A stretch of 64,000 nucleotides of DNA, taken from positions 124,001 through 188,000 of the forward strand of contig JAEYPF010000016.1 in NCBI GenBank assembly GCA_023411115.1, written 5' to 3'. The stretch is from Methanobacteriota archaeon. GTDB lineage: Archaea > Methanobacteriota > Methanobacteria > Methanobacteriales > Methanobacteriaceae. The number at the start of each line of letters is the position of its first letter. The stretch's first letter is position 1. The translations under genes and the position numbers were made by a program. Under the pieces are notes generated by a model, which was given only the letters and a program-made list of their open reading frames with translations, ran no database searches and was not told the origin of the DNA. Of this stretch, positions 26,514 through 35,400 are shown piece after piece.

Positions 26514-27515
26514 ATGAAAATATTATTAAAAGAGTGTTTAAAAGAAGGTGAGAATATAACAGAAATTGGATATGCGCTTTCAGGTGAGCAGCAACCTCCT
26601 CTTAACCTCATAAAGTATGCCAAAGAGGCAGAAAATGCAGGGTTTGATTTTATAACGATTTCAGACCATTATCATCCATGGCTTGAAAGTCAAGGACAAA
26701 GCCCACATGTATGGACCACAATAGGCAGCATAGCACAGGTAACAAAGAAAATACCTATAGTAACCGCCGTTAGCTGCCCAACATTCAGGCAGCACCCTGC
26801 AATTGTGGCACAAGCTGCAGCTACAGTGGCCTCTATAATACCGGGCAGGTTCACACTGGGAGTGGGTTCTGGAGAAAATTTAAATGAGCATATATTCGGC
26901 GACAGCTGGCCAGCAGCCCCTATCCGGATTGAAATGCTAGAAGAAGCAGTTGATATTATAAGAACTCTCTGGAAAGGGGGAATGCGGGATTATGAAGGTA
27001 GGTACTATTATGTCGAAAATGCTCAAATTTACACGCTGCCTGAAAAACTTCCACCAATTATCATGTCTGGATTTGGACCAATAGCAGCAAACACGGCGGG
27101 AAGAGTTGGAGATGGATTTATTACAGGGGGCATATCTAAAAATCTGATAGATACATTTAAATCGTCAGGCGGGGCAGGTAAACCCTGTTACTCTGGAGTT
27201 ACAGTTTGCTGGGATGAAAGTGAAGAAGACGCCATAAAAACAGCTTATAAGCACTGGCCATTAGTTGCAATGAAGGGTGAACTGAGCTGGGAAATTAAAA
27301 CTACTACCCACTTTGAACAAATTGCAGAGATGATAACTGAAAAAGACGTGGCTAAAAATACTTTGTGCAGCCCTGATCCAGAAGAATTCATAAAGGAAAT
27401 AAAAAAGGGCATAGATACCGGTTTTGATCATGTATATCTTCAACAAATAGGTCTAAAACAGAGTGAATTCATTGAATTTTGTGAAAAAGAGATTTTACCC
27501 GAATTTCAGGAGTAA
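26514..27515 (+). CDS. F420-dependent LLM-class oxidoreductase
   Basis: This 333-residue luciferase-like TIM barrel resembles F420-dependent glucose-6-phosphate dehydrogenase relatives (TIGR03557 type). Visible motifs are IGYALSGEQQPPLNLIKYAKEAENAGFDFITISDHYHPW, PIVTAVSCPTFRQHPAIVAQAAATVASIIPGRFTLGVGSGENLNEH and PPIIMSGFGPIAANTAGRVGDGFI. It would transfer hydride between F420 and an unknown substrate. TTTAAATA at 26479-26486 lies 27 bases before the ATG and no Shine-Dalgarno sequence is visible, so the message is probably leaderless. Confidence 0.85.
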   Translation: MKILLKECLKEGENITEIGYALSGEQQPPLNLIKYAKEAENAGFDFITISDHYHPWLESQGQSPHVWTTIGSIAQVTKKIPIVTAVSCPTFRQHPAIVAQAAATVASIIPGRFTLGVGSGENLNEHIFGDSWPAAPIRIEMLEEAVDIIRTLWKGGMRDYEGRYYYVENAQIYTLPEKLPPIIMSGFGPIAANTAGRVGDGFITGGISKNLIDTFKSSGGAGKPCYSGVTVCWDESEEDAIKTAYKHWPLVAMKGELSWEIKTTTHFEQIAEMITEKDVAKNTLCSPDPEEFIKEIKKGIDTGFDHVYLQQIGLKQSEFIEFCEKEILPEFQE

Positions 27516-27661
27516 ACAAAGAAATAATTTTTCTTAATTATTTCGAAGATGTAAAATACCTAAATCCCCGATCTAACAAAAATAGCATATAATAAAATCC
27601 CCGTAATTTCTATGTCAGCGAAAAGTTTTTATTTGATGAAAATTAACGTATGATAAGCCAC

Positions 27662-27771
27662 GCCGGGGTGGCTCAGTTGGTTAGAGCGCACGGCTCATAG
27701 GGTATTTAAGCAGTGCTCTGACTTTTTCCTGGGATACCGTGAGGCCGCGGGTTCGAATCCCGCCCCCGGCA
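27662..27771 (+). tRNA. tRNA-Met(CAT), elongator type, with 36-nt intron
   Basis: The acceptor stem is GCCGGGG/CCCCGGC with discriminator A at 27771. The D arm is GCTC/GAGC, the anticodon stem CACGG (27689-27693) with CCGTG (27737-27741), and the T arm GCGGG TTCGAAT CCCGC. The anticodon loop reads CTCATA then A, giving anticodon CAT at 27696-27698. An intron of about 36 nt (27700-27735) follows position 37, the canonical archaeal site, and is expected to form a bulge-helix-bulge for the splicing endonuclease. CCA is not encoded. It could in principle be read as an Ile2-type CAU tRNA, but the intron and stems favour Met. Confidence 0.9.
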
Positions 27772-27773
27772 CT

Positions 27774-27824
27774 CAAAAATTCCATGAATTTTTGGGGCAT
27801 CGAAAACAGAGTTTTCGATAGCAC
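27774..27824. repeat. Two hairpins directly after tRNA-Met
   Basis: CAAAAATT CCATG AATTTTTG (27774-27794) and ATCGAAAAC AGA GTTTTCGAT (27799-27819) are joined by GGGGC. The block opens with GCACTCAAAAATT, as at 9313. It probably serves as terminator between the tRNA and the end of the convergent NRPS operon. Confidence 0.8.
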
Positions 27825-27929
27825 TTAAAAAATTCTCACAAAAGTCCCAGAACTAAATTCTTTTTTAATAATAAATTGATATTCTAACGTTAAATTTAAC
27901 TCATTTTAGCATAAAAGATATTACTGTAC

Positions 27930-29870
27930 TTATTTTATGAATTTATCCTTATATTCCATGACGAGCATTGTTATATCATCAAACTGTTCTTTATTTCCTG
28001 CAAAGATGTCAATTTCTTCCTTGACATATGATAACAGTTCTGTAAGATTTGGATCATTTTTATTATTCATAACCTGTAACAAACGCAAATCTCCAAATAA
28101 CTCATCATCATGATTAATAGCTTCTGTTACGCCATCAGTATATAGATAAACCCTATCTCCCGGTTCTAGATCAATTTCATTTTGATAGTAGTTAATGTTC
28201 TCCATACCTGCCAGAACAAACCCTGGTTTTGATTTCAGCCAATTATAATCATTACCTGCATGTTTTAGTAGAGGAGGGTTATGTCCTGCATTAACATAAG
28301 TAAATTTACCTGTTTCAACTTCTAGAATACCCATCCATGCTGTAACAAACATATTTTCGTCATTCCCTTCGTATAACTGGTTATTAACTGTTGTAAACAC
28401 TTCTGCTGGGCTTTTTCCAAGTTGTGCATGGTTCTTTATCATGGTCTTTGCAATTACCATAAATAACGCCGCAGGTACTCCTTTTCCAGAGACATCTGCA
28501 ATGACAATCGCTAAATGATTTTCATCTATTAAAAAGAAATCATAAAAATCCCCACCAACTTCCTTTGCAGGGATATTCATTGCATAAACATCGAATTCAT
28601 TCCGCTGCGGAAAAGCAGGGAATTTTCTCGGCAGCATATCTGCCTGTATTCTTTTTGCAACATTTAACTCAGTATTTATCCTCTCTTTTTCAGCAGTGAC
28701 ATTTTCAAGGTTTTCCATGTAAACTTCCAAATCTTTGATCATTTTTTGGAAAGAAGATGCTAAAATTCCTACTTCATTTTTTTGGGCTATATATTCCTCA
28801 CATTTTGATATAACTTGTTTACTATCCCTTATTTCATTAGAATCATTGACATAATTTTTTACAATGTCTGACATTGATTCTATTGGTGTAGAAATATTCC
28901 TTTCTATGTACCATAAAAATGCAATAGATGCTATATAAAAAACAGAAAGTACCAGTGTGATGTTTAAATATACAGAATCCCAGAACTGTATTGTGTCTAC
29001 TGCAGAAATAGTAAAAAGGGATCTGATCCCAGTTAATATTGCGATGATTGCACCGATTATGATGAAAATTACAATTAAATTTTCTGTTAAAGACATTTTT
29101 ATTTCAGTTGTCTTTTCCTTTATTTCCTTGGTAATAGGTCTAAAAACATAGAACAAAACCAAAGAATAAGTTACACCCCCTGCAATCCATCCCCATATAT
29201 CTGGAGTTGTAAATTTAGAATAAACACTATTTATACTGCCGATTATGATGATCATTATTGCGGTTATATCAAATATTTTTGGAGGTATCCTTGTTTTCTT
29301 TGCCTTTTTCGGCTTATACATCGAAACACCATAATAATTAGCCCCAATAAGGATCAAAGTCCCAAACATTATGGAAAAATCAAAGTTATTAACCGCAAAT
29401 ATCAATGTGGTTAAAGAAACCAGGTCATACAGTCCCAATCCATCCATTAAAAACCCAAGTAATCCCGCCATAACAGCCGCGTTTATAAACATGATTACTA
29501 CAAATTTTATCAGATGTTTAACCGTATCCAATCTAGGTAAACTGGTGGTTTCTCCCCTATTTAACGTGTACCACAATTTGTACGGGATATATCCATATAA
29601 AAATTGTATAAAAAAGTTTATGATATAAACTTCAGGAGGGAATCCTACCATCATATCAGACGCCAAATATCCAAGTGCTGCCCCTGCCGCCCCCCAAGGG
29701 CCAAATATCAGTCCTAGTACAGGAGGTAGCGCACTAACCGGGCCTAACTCAGATATGGGTATCACTGGGAAGAAATAATGGAAAAGAAACTGAATACTGA
29801 ATATAATAACAGCACAGCTTATTAATCGTGTAATATTAGATTTAGTATTAATTGAATTCTTCATTTTCAT
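27930..29870 (-). CDS. Membrane-bound SpoIIE/RsbU-type serine phosphatase
   Basis: The 646-residue protein has about nine hydrophobic helices in residues 12-345, an HAMP-like/coiled linker (ENVTAEKERINTELNVAKRIQADMLPRKFP) and a C-terminal PP2C domain (about 425-640). The PP2C metal-binding motifs are intact: EVGGDFYDF, IADVSGKGVPAALFM, YTDGVTEA and QFDDITMLVMEY. In bacteria such enzymes dephosphorylate a STAS antagonist and so reset partner switching. This is the last gene of the six-gene NRPS operon, 34 bases after the kinase gene. The membrane part is a likely sensor of an external or membrane signal. An alternative start two codons in (MKNS..) is possible. Confidence 0.9.
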   Translation of the reverse strand: MKMKNSINTKSNITRLISCAVIIFSIQFLFHYFFPVIPISELGPVSALPPVLGLIFGPWGAAGAALGYLASDMMVGFPPEVYIINFFIQFLYGYIPYKLWYTLNRGETTSLPRLDTVKHLIKFVVIMFINAAVMAGLLGFLMDGLGLYDLVSLTTLIFAVNNFDFSIMFGTLILIGANYYGVSMYKPKKAKKTRIPPKIFDITAIMIIIIGSINSVYSKFTTPDIWGWIAGGVTYSLVLFYVFRPITKEIKEKTTEIKMSLTENLIVIFIIIGAIIAILTGIRSLFTISAVDTIQFWDSVYLNITLVLSVFYIASIAFLWYIERNISTPIESMSDIVKNYVNDSNEIRDSKQVISKCEEYIAQKNEVGILASSFQKMIKDLEVYMENLENVTAEKERINTELNVAKRIQADMLPRKFPAFPQRNEFDVYAMNIPAKEVGGDFYDFFLIDENHLAIVIADVSGKGVPAALFMVIAKTMIKNHAQLGKSPAEVFTTVNNQLYEGNDENMFVTAWMGILEVETGKFTYVNAGHNPPLLKHAGNDYNWLKSKPGFVLAGMENINYYQNEIDLEPGDRVYLYTDGVTEAINHDDELFGDLRLLQVMNNKNDPNLTELLSYVKEEIDIFAGNKEQFDDITMLVMEYKDKFIK

Positions 29871-29904
29871 CGCTTTATGCCTAAATAAGATAATGATTCC
29901 AGTT

Positions 29905-30315
29905 TTAATTTAATTTTTTCTGAATTGTTAAGATATTTTTTCCATCTTTATGTTCATATTCAATATGATCTACATTCTTCTTAATCAGGAAAATTCCCAG
30001 TCCACCAACTTCTTTTTCTTCGACATTCAAAGAAATATCCGGATCTTCATTTTTTAATGGATTATAAGGGATTCCACAGTCTATAAATTGCATTGTAACC
30101 TGTAAAGGGTGTTCATCTATGTCACAGCAAATTACAACTTTCCCTTCCTCTGATTTATAAGCATAATTTACAATATTTACATATGCTTCCTCAATTGAAA
30201 GTTCTAACTGCAGTCGGGATTTCATTACGTAATCTACTGAGTCCAACTGGTCACTTAAAAAATTCATTACCTTCTGCAGATTTTCTATTTTCGCAGGTAC
30301 TGTTAGTTTATTCAT
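29905..30315 (-). CDS. RsbW-like serine kinase (HATPase domain)
   Basis: This 136-residue GHKL ATPase is of the anti-sigma/switch-kinase type. The N-box is in LELSIEEAYVNIVNYAY, the G1 box in FIDCGIPYNP and the G2 box in EVGGLGIFLIKKNVD, so ATP binding should be intact. In bacteria such kinases phosphorylate a STAS partner and bind a target. In an archaeon the target cannot be a bacterial sigma factor. Neighbours are the STAS protein upstream (54-base gap) and the phosphatase downstream. Inferred role: the kinase arm of a three-part switch. Confidence 0.9.
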   Translation of the reverse strand: MNKLTVPAKIENLQKVMNFLSDQLDSVDYVMKSRLQLELSIEEAYVNIVNYAYKSEEGKVVICCDIDEHPLQVTMQFIDCGIPYNPLKNEDPDISLNVEEKEVGGLGIFLIKKNVDHIEYEHKDGKNILTIQKKLN

Positions 30316-30369
30316 AGTCCATCTTTTCCTTTGTAAATGACAATTACTTAAACAGTGGGCCTTTATATC

Positions 30370-30678
30370 TTATTTAGCTGTGATATTAATTGTTAAAATA
30401 TCTACAAATCCTGTAGCTTCAAAAATTTCCATGATTAAGTCATTTACATTTTCAATTACCATATTTCCCTGTTTATTCATTATTTTTTGTGTTGCCAGAA
30501 CTACACGAAGCCCTGCACTTGAAATATATTTTAATTCTTCAAAGTCTAGAACCAATTCTGTTACGTTTGGAAGATCTCTTTTTAACTCTTCCTCTAATTC
30601 TGGCGCAGTATTAGTGTCTAATCTACCGCCTAATCTGACTGTCAATTTATCTTCTTCTAATACTTTACTAATATCCAT
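30370..30678 (-). CDS. STAS-domain antagonist (RsbV/SpoIIAA-like)
   Basis: A single STAS domain of 102 residues. The phosphoacceptor region reads LDFEELKYISSAGLRVV; Ser54 aligns with the serine phosphorylated in RsbV/SpoIIAA, with Ser53 beside it. The N-terminal LGGRLDTNTAPELEEEL strand-helix is typical. The start is preceded by GGGGGAGAC. It lies 34 bases after the MATE-ATPase gene and before the kinase. Expected cycle: phosphorylation by the RsbW-like kinase and dephosphorylation by the SpoIIE-type phosphatase. It could also dock on the ATPase domain fused to the transporter. Confidence 0.9.
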   Translation of the reverse strand: MDISKVLEEDKLTVRLGGRLDTNTAPELEEELKRDLPNVTELVLDFEELKYISSAGLRVVLATQKIMNKQGNMVIENVNDLIMEIFEATGFVDILTINITAK

Positions 30679-30712
30679 AATGTCTCCCCCTACGCTTTAA
30701 TAGTAATCATTA

Positions 30713-32455
30713 CTACCTATTTATTGTAATAACAGTACTATTTAAACCTATAAGCCTTGCATAACTTATATCATCTGCTATCTTCTGTAATACCTCAATA
30801 TTTTCAAATGATCCCTTTTCCTCACATGTATATGTTGATGGGTCAAATTCAATTCCAGAGTCTTTAAAAGAAATTGTTATTTCATCATCATTTATTTTAG
30901 ATAAAATATCAATCCATCCTACCTTTTCTTCATTATATTTTATCGTATTTACCGCCATCTCCTCTACAGCCATACCTATAAGCATAGCTGTTTTTGCATC
31001 TACGTTATTATGTTCTGCAAAGTTAATCAACTCTTCAGATAATCCAACTGCATCTTCAACAGAACTGTGTATTGTTACATCTAAAACAGAAGCATTATCA
31101 TATTTTTCCAGTAAGAAAACACCGGATAACTTTCCGGCACTTCGTTTAGATAATATCCTTGTTACAAGGAATATCATTATTATTGTGCCTATTTCTGCAA
31201 GTAAAAATGAAATCCATATTCCATCAGCACCTATAATTCCTGATAGGATATATGCAGAAGGGATTAGAATCAATAAACCCTGTGTTATAGAGATTGCAAA
31301 GGATAATGTTTTTCGCTGTATTGCCTGAGTATAGTAGAGCATTAAAAAAGTTATACCCGTACCAATGAGGCTCAATGAATAAATTCTAATGGCATTTATT
31401 CCAACTGCAACATATTCAGGGCTGTTTATACCAAATAAGCTTAATATAAATACTGGAAAAGCTTCAAAAATTATTACAAACCCAATACAGGCAGCTATCA
31501 TAATTTTTAGGGATCTTCTAATTGTGAATTTTACTCCAGAATAATCCTTTTCTCCATAAAATATGGAAACAATAGGCGACATTGATTGAGAAATCCCTGA
31601 AATAGCTATAAATACTATACTTAACAATTGATAGCAAACAGCAAATGCAGCTAATCCTGGTGCCCCTATTACAGAATATACAATGATATTAATCAAAGTC
31701 AATTTTAAAAACATGAAAAATTGTCCAGAGGCAGAAGAAAGTCCAGATGAAGTAATATCATAAATTGAAGACAGTTTACATTTTGATAGAGAGACAAAGT
31801 GCATTGTTCTCTGTGAGGATATCAAGTATTTAAATATGAATATTAAACCCACAAAGGCTCCGGCTACAAATCCAAGTGCGGCTCCTGCAATCCCCATACC
31901 AAAAACTACGATAAATACTAGGTCCATTATGATATTTACAATATTTACCACAATAACTACGGTAGAAGCTAATTTTGGCTTATCATCAACCCTCATGAAA
32001 AAGGGCATTCCCATTATAATAAATAGGAGAGGTGCTCCCATGAAAAATATGCTTACATAGGCTTTAAATAATTGTGCAAGGGTCTCATTATTTGTAACCA
32101 GTGCGGCAATGTTATTTAAAAAAATATTACCAAAAACAGCGATTAAGACCCCAATTAATATTAACAGGATAATTGACATGGTAAAAAACATGTTTGCTTC
32201 ATCCTTTTTTCGTTTTGCCTTAGCAATAGATACAAGGGTCGAACCTCCAAAGGCAAACATCAAATAAATCATTGCAAAAAGCGCAAATATGGGAGCTACA
32301 AGCGCCATTGCAGCAACATTTGTGGGTCCTAATGTAATTCCCACAATGATAGTCTCAACTATTACAGTTATGTTTATAGCCATCGATATCAATAAAGTAG
32401 GCAAAAAGAACTCATTATATTTCTTAGATAGTATATTGTAGTTTCTCTCAAACAT
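30713..32455 (-). CDS. MATE transporter fused to an RsbW-like ATPase domain
   Basis: Residues about 10-440 form a 12-helix MATE antiporter. Residues about 450-580 form a GHKL-type domain with an N-box-like MAVEEMAVNTIKYN and G1-like FKDSGIEFDP. The glycine-rich G2 lid is missing: the place of GGLGI reads KGSFENI before EVLQKIADDISYAR. ATP binding may therefore be weak or lost, leaving a docking module for the STAS protein encoded next. The ATG follows GAGGAAATTAA and lies 30 bases after the NRPS stop. Likely job: export of the NRPS product, gated by partner switching. Transport direction and substrate are inferred from context. Confidence 0.88.
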   Translation of the reverse strand: MFERNYNILSKKYNEFFLPTLLISMAINITVIVETIIVGITLGPTNVAAMALVAPIFALFAMIYLMFAFGGSTLVSIAKAKRKKDEANMFFTMSIILLILIGVLIAVFGNIFLNNIAALVTNNETLAQLFKAYVSIFFMGAPLLFIIMGMPFFMRVDDKPKLASTVVIVVNIVNIIMDLVFIVVFGMGIAGAALGFVAGAFVGLIFIFKYLISSQRTMHFVSLSKCKLSSIYDITSSGLSSASGQFFMFLKLTLINIIVYSVIGAPGLAAFAVCYQLLSIVFIAISGISQSMSPIVSIFYGEKDYSGVKFTIRRSLKIMIAACIGFVIIFEAFPVFILSLFGINSPEYVAVGINAIRIYSLSLIGTGITFLMLYYTQAIQRKTLSFAISITQGLLILIPSAYILSGIIGADGIWISFLLAEIGTIIMIFLVTRILSKRSAGKLSGVFLLEKYDNASVLDVTIHSSVEDAVGLSEELINFAEHNNVDAKTAMLIGMAVEEMAVNTIKYNEEKVGWIDILSKINDDEITISFKDSGIEFDPSTYTCEEKGSFENIEVLQKIADDISYARLIGLNSTVITINR

Positions 32456-32485
32456 TTAATTTCCTCTTAACCCTCAATATTTTTA

Positions 32486-35400
32486 TTAATCCACGTCAAA
32501 GAAATCCATCTCTTTAAGGTACTCTATAAACGTTGCCAGATATTTATCTGTTGTTAGTGGCCATTTAAACCCTAAACGATACAAAATTTGTGTCGTGTAC
32601 TCATTTACAGCAGGAATTACAACTTTATCATTCCCAGCGCCCTTCTTAATAGTAGTAATAATCCCTGAAAGAGCTGTTGATTTACTTTCATCCTTCATAG
32701 TTTCTGCAAGCGCATTATTAAACTCATTTTCTTCAGTTCCTACAATATTGAGCCCTAATTCATTCATTATTTCCACAACATCAGAAATATAAATAGAATG
32801 GTTATTGTATGGATGGAATACAACACATTCTTTAGGTGTTTTTGTAAGGGATAAAATAGCCCTTGCAGTTGTATCAATAGGTGTAAGTTCCGTTTCAGAA
32901 CCCATTGTAACATAAGGAATTTTTCCAATTACACTGTAAGATTTCAAGCTGTTAATAAATGCATTTGTTTCAAAATTAATCTGGAATTCACTGTCTTCAT
33001 TTCTAGCCATTAAATTACCCACTCGCATAATTTTAGCGTTTAATCCTTCAAGTACAGCCTCCAGTACAATACATTCTGCTTTGAATTTACTGTAAATATA
33101 TTTATGATCCAGGTTCTGCCCCATAAACAAAGTCTTTTCATTAAATACCATATCTAAGGGGGGAACATTATTTACACTCCAACCACCAACACTTACTGTA
33201 GAAATTTGTACAAACTTAGTGTCCTTTTTCTTACAAAATTCCAGAGCATTAACCACACCGCCTACATTAATATCTTCAATTTGAGTTCCTGAAGCGTAGT
33301 GCTTTACATTAGCAGCGCAATTTATTACAGTATCAATTGGGAAATCTAAAGCCTTGTTAAAGTCAGATTTATTTGAGATATCTCCTTCAATTATATGGAT
33401 TCTTGAGCCAAATAAATCCTCGTAACTTTCACTAAAGTAATAAAACAATAAAGCTTTTAACCGTTCTTCCAGACCAGTGCGTCGTCGCCCTCTTCTGAGC
33501 ATACAATATATCATGCCAGTTTCATTTTCTAAGAAATCACGTAAAATGTGAATTCCTAAAAATCCAGTTGCCCCTGTCAACAAAACATTTCCAACTTCTT
33601 CCAGTTGTCCTTCTCTAAAATTTTCAATTGTATTTTTTTCCAGGAGTTTATCAATCTCACTGTATGCAAATTCTTCATGCTCTGATATATCTTTTGAATC
33701 TTCAGTATGCATTATCGATTTAGCTAACTCTCGAGGGGTTTGATGTGAAAATATGTCTCCATAAGATATGTCATAATTATTGTTAATTCCTTCTACAATA
33801 ATTTTAGTGGCAAGGAGAGAAGTACCTCCTAAATCGAAGAAATTATCAGTAGCCCCAATTTTAGGAATATCCAGAACTTTAGAAAATGTTTCTGCAAAGA
33901 ATTTTTCGATGTCATTTTCTGGAGCAATATACTCCCTCTCTGCCAAAACAGGTTCAGGCAGCGCTTTAAGGTCAGTTTTACCATTAGGAGTTTGGGGTAG
34001 TTCATCAAGCTGCAAAAATACCGTTGGAACCATATATTTGGTCAGTTTACTCTTTAAATGCATTTTTAAATCTTCAATATCGATTTTAGTGTCTGCAGCG
34101 AAATATGCACATAAATGATCATTGGATGATACCTTTTTAATCAAAACAGCAACAGATTTGATATCCTCATAGTTTGAAATCGCGCTTTCAATTTCACCAA
34201 TCTCAATTCTAAGGCCCCTGAGCTTAATCTGATTATCGAGCCTGCCTAAGATAAATACTTCTCCTGTTTCCTCTTTTTTGGCAAAATCTCCAGTCTTATA
34301 ATAGGTAACGCCATCAATTACCACGAATTGTTCTTTATTCTTTTTATCCAGATTCCAATAACCCCTAGAAACTCCAGCACCACCAACATATAGTTCACCA
34401 ACAACACCATGAGGTAAAGGATTACCATCGGCATCTGCAATCATATCAACAACGTTGAAAAGTGTCTTACCAACAGCTACATTATCTCCAGAAAGGAGTT
34501 TTCCATGGGATGCGATGGTAATTTCTGTTGGACCGTAGGAATTGTAAATTCTAGCATCAGTATATTTTGAAAGTATGCCATATAGCTGTGGAGGGAATCC
34601 CTCCCCGCCCACAATTACACATTTACAATCTGGAAGCACTTTTATCATATCTTCAAGTTCTAAATACTGTAATAATCTAGAAGGTGTGACCGAAATTCCT
34701 TCAATTTTCTCCTGTTCCATCAATTTTGCAAGTAGTAAAGGATTAGTTGTTTCTTCATCATTGGCCAGAATTACAGACAATCCATTCATAAGGGGGACAA
34801 ATATTTCTTCTATGAACACGTCAAATGATACAGTCGTCAGCGATAGGTAATTATTCAGATTATTTGCAATGAACTCTACATAGCAATTTTCAGAGCTGGG
34901 ATAAACATAATTAGTGATCCCTGCATGAGTTAACATCACCCCCTTAGGTTTTCCTGTAGAACCAGATGTATAAATCATGTAACATAGATTTTCAGGTGTT
35001 ATATCAGGAATAGGGTTCTCTTCATTATCTTCTGAAAGTAATTCATCGACGTTCAATCCACCCGATAAAGATCCATCTGTAATGATGAATTTTGCCTCGC
35101 TGTCTTCCAATACATGCTTTATTCTTTCTTCAGGGTATTCTGGATCCACTGGGATAAATGCACAACCTGCTTTCATGATACCCAGCATAGTGGCAATAAG
35201 ACGGCTATCACGCCTCATTATAAACATGATTCTATCTTCAATGCTTGTCCCACGTCTAATTAATGCATTTGCGATACGATTGGCTTTTCTATTGAGTTCA
35301 TCATAAGTAAACTTACCATCTTTAGCAACTAAGGCAATTTTGTCCCTGCTTTGCCCTACTTGCTTTTCAAACGCCTTATTTAATAATTGTTCATTTACAG

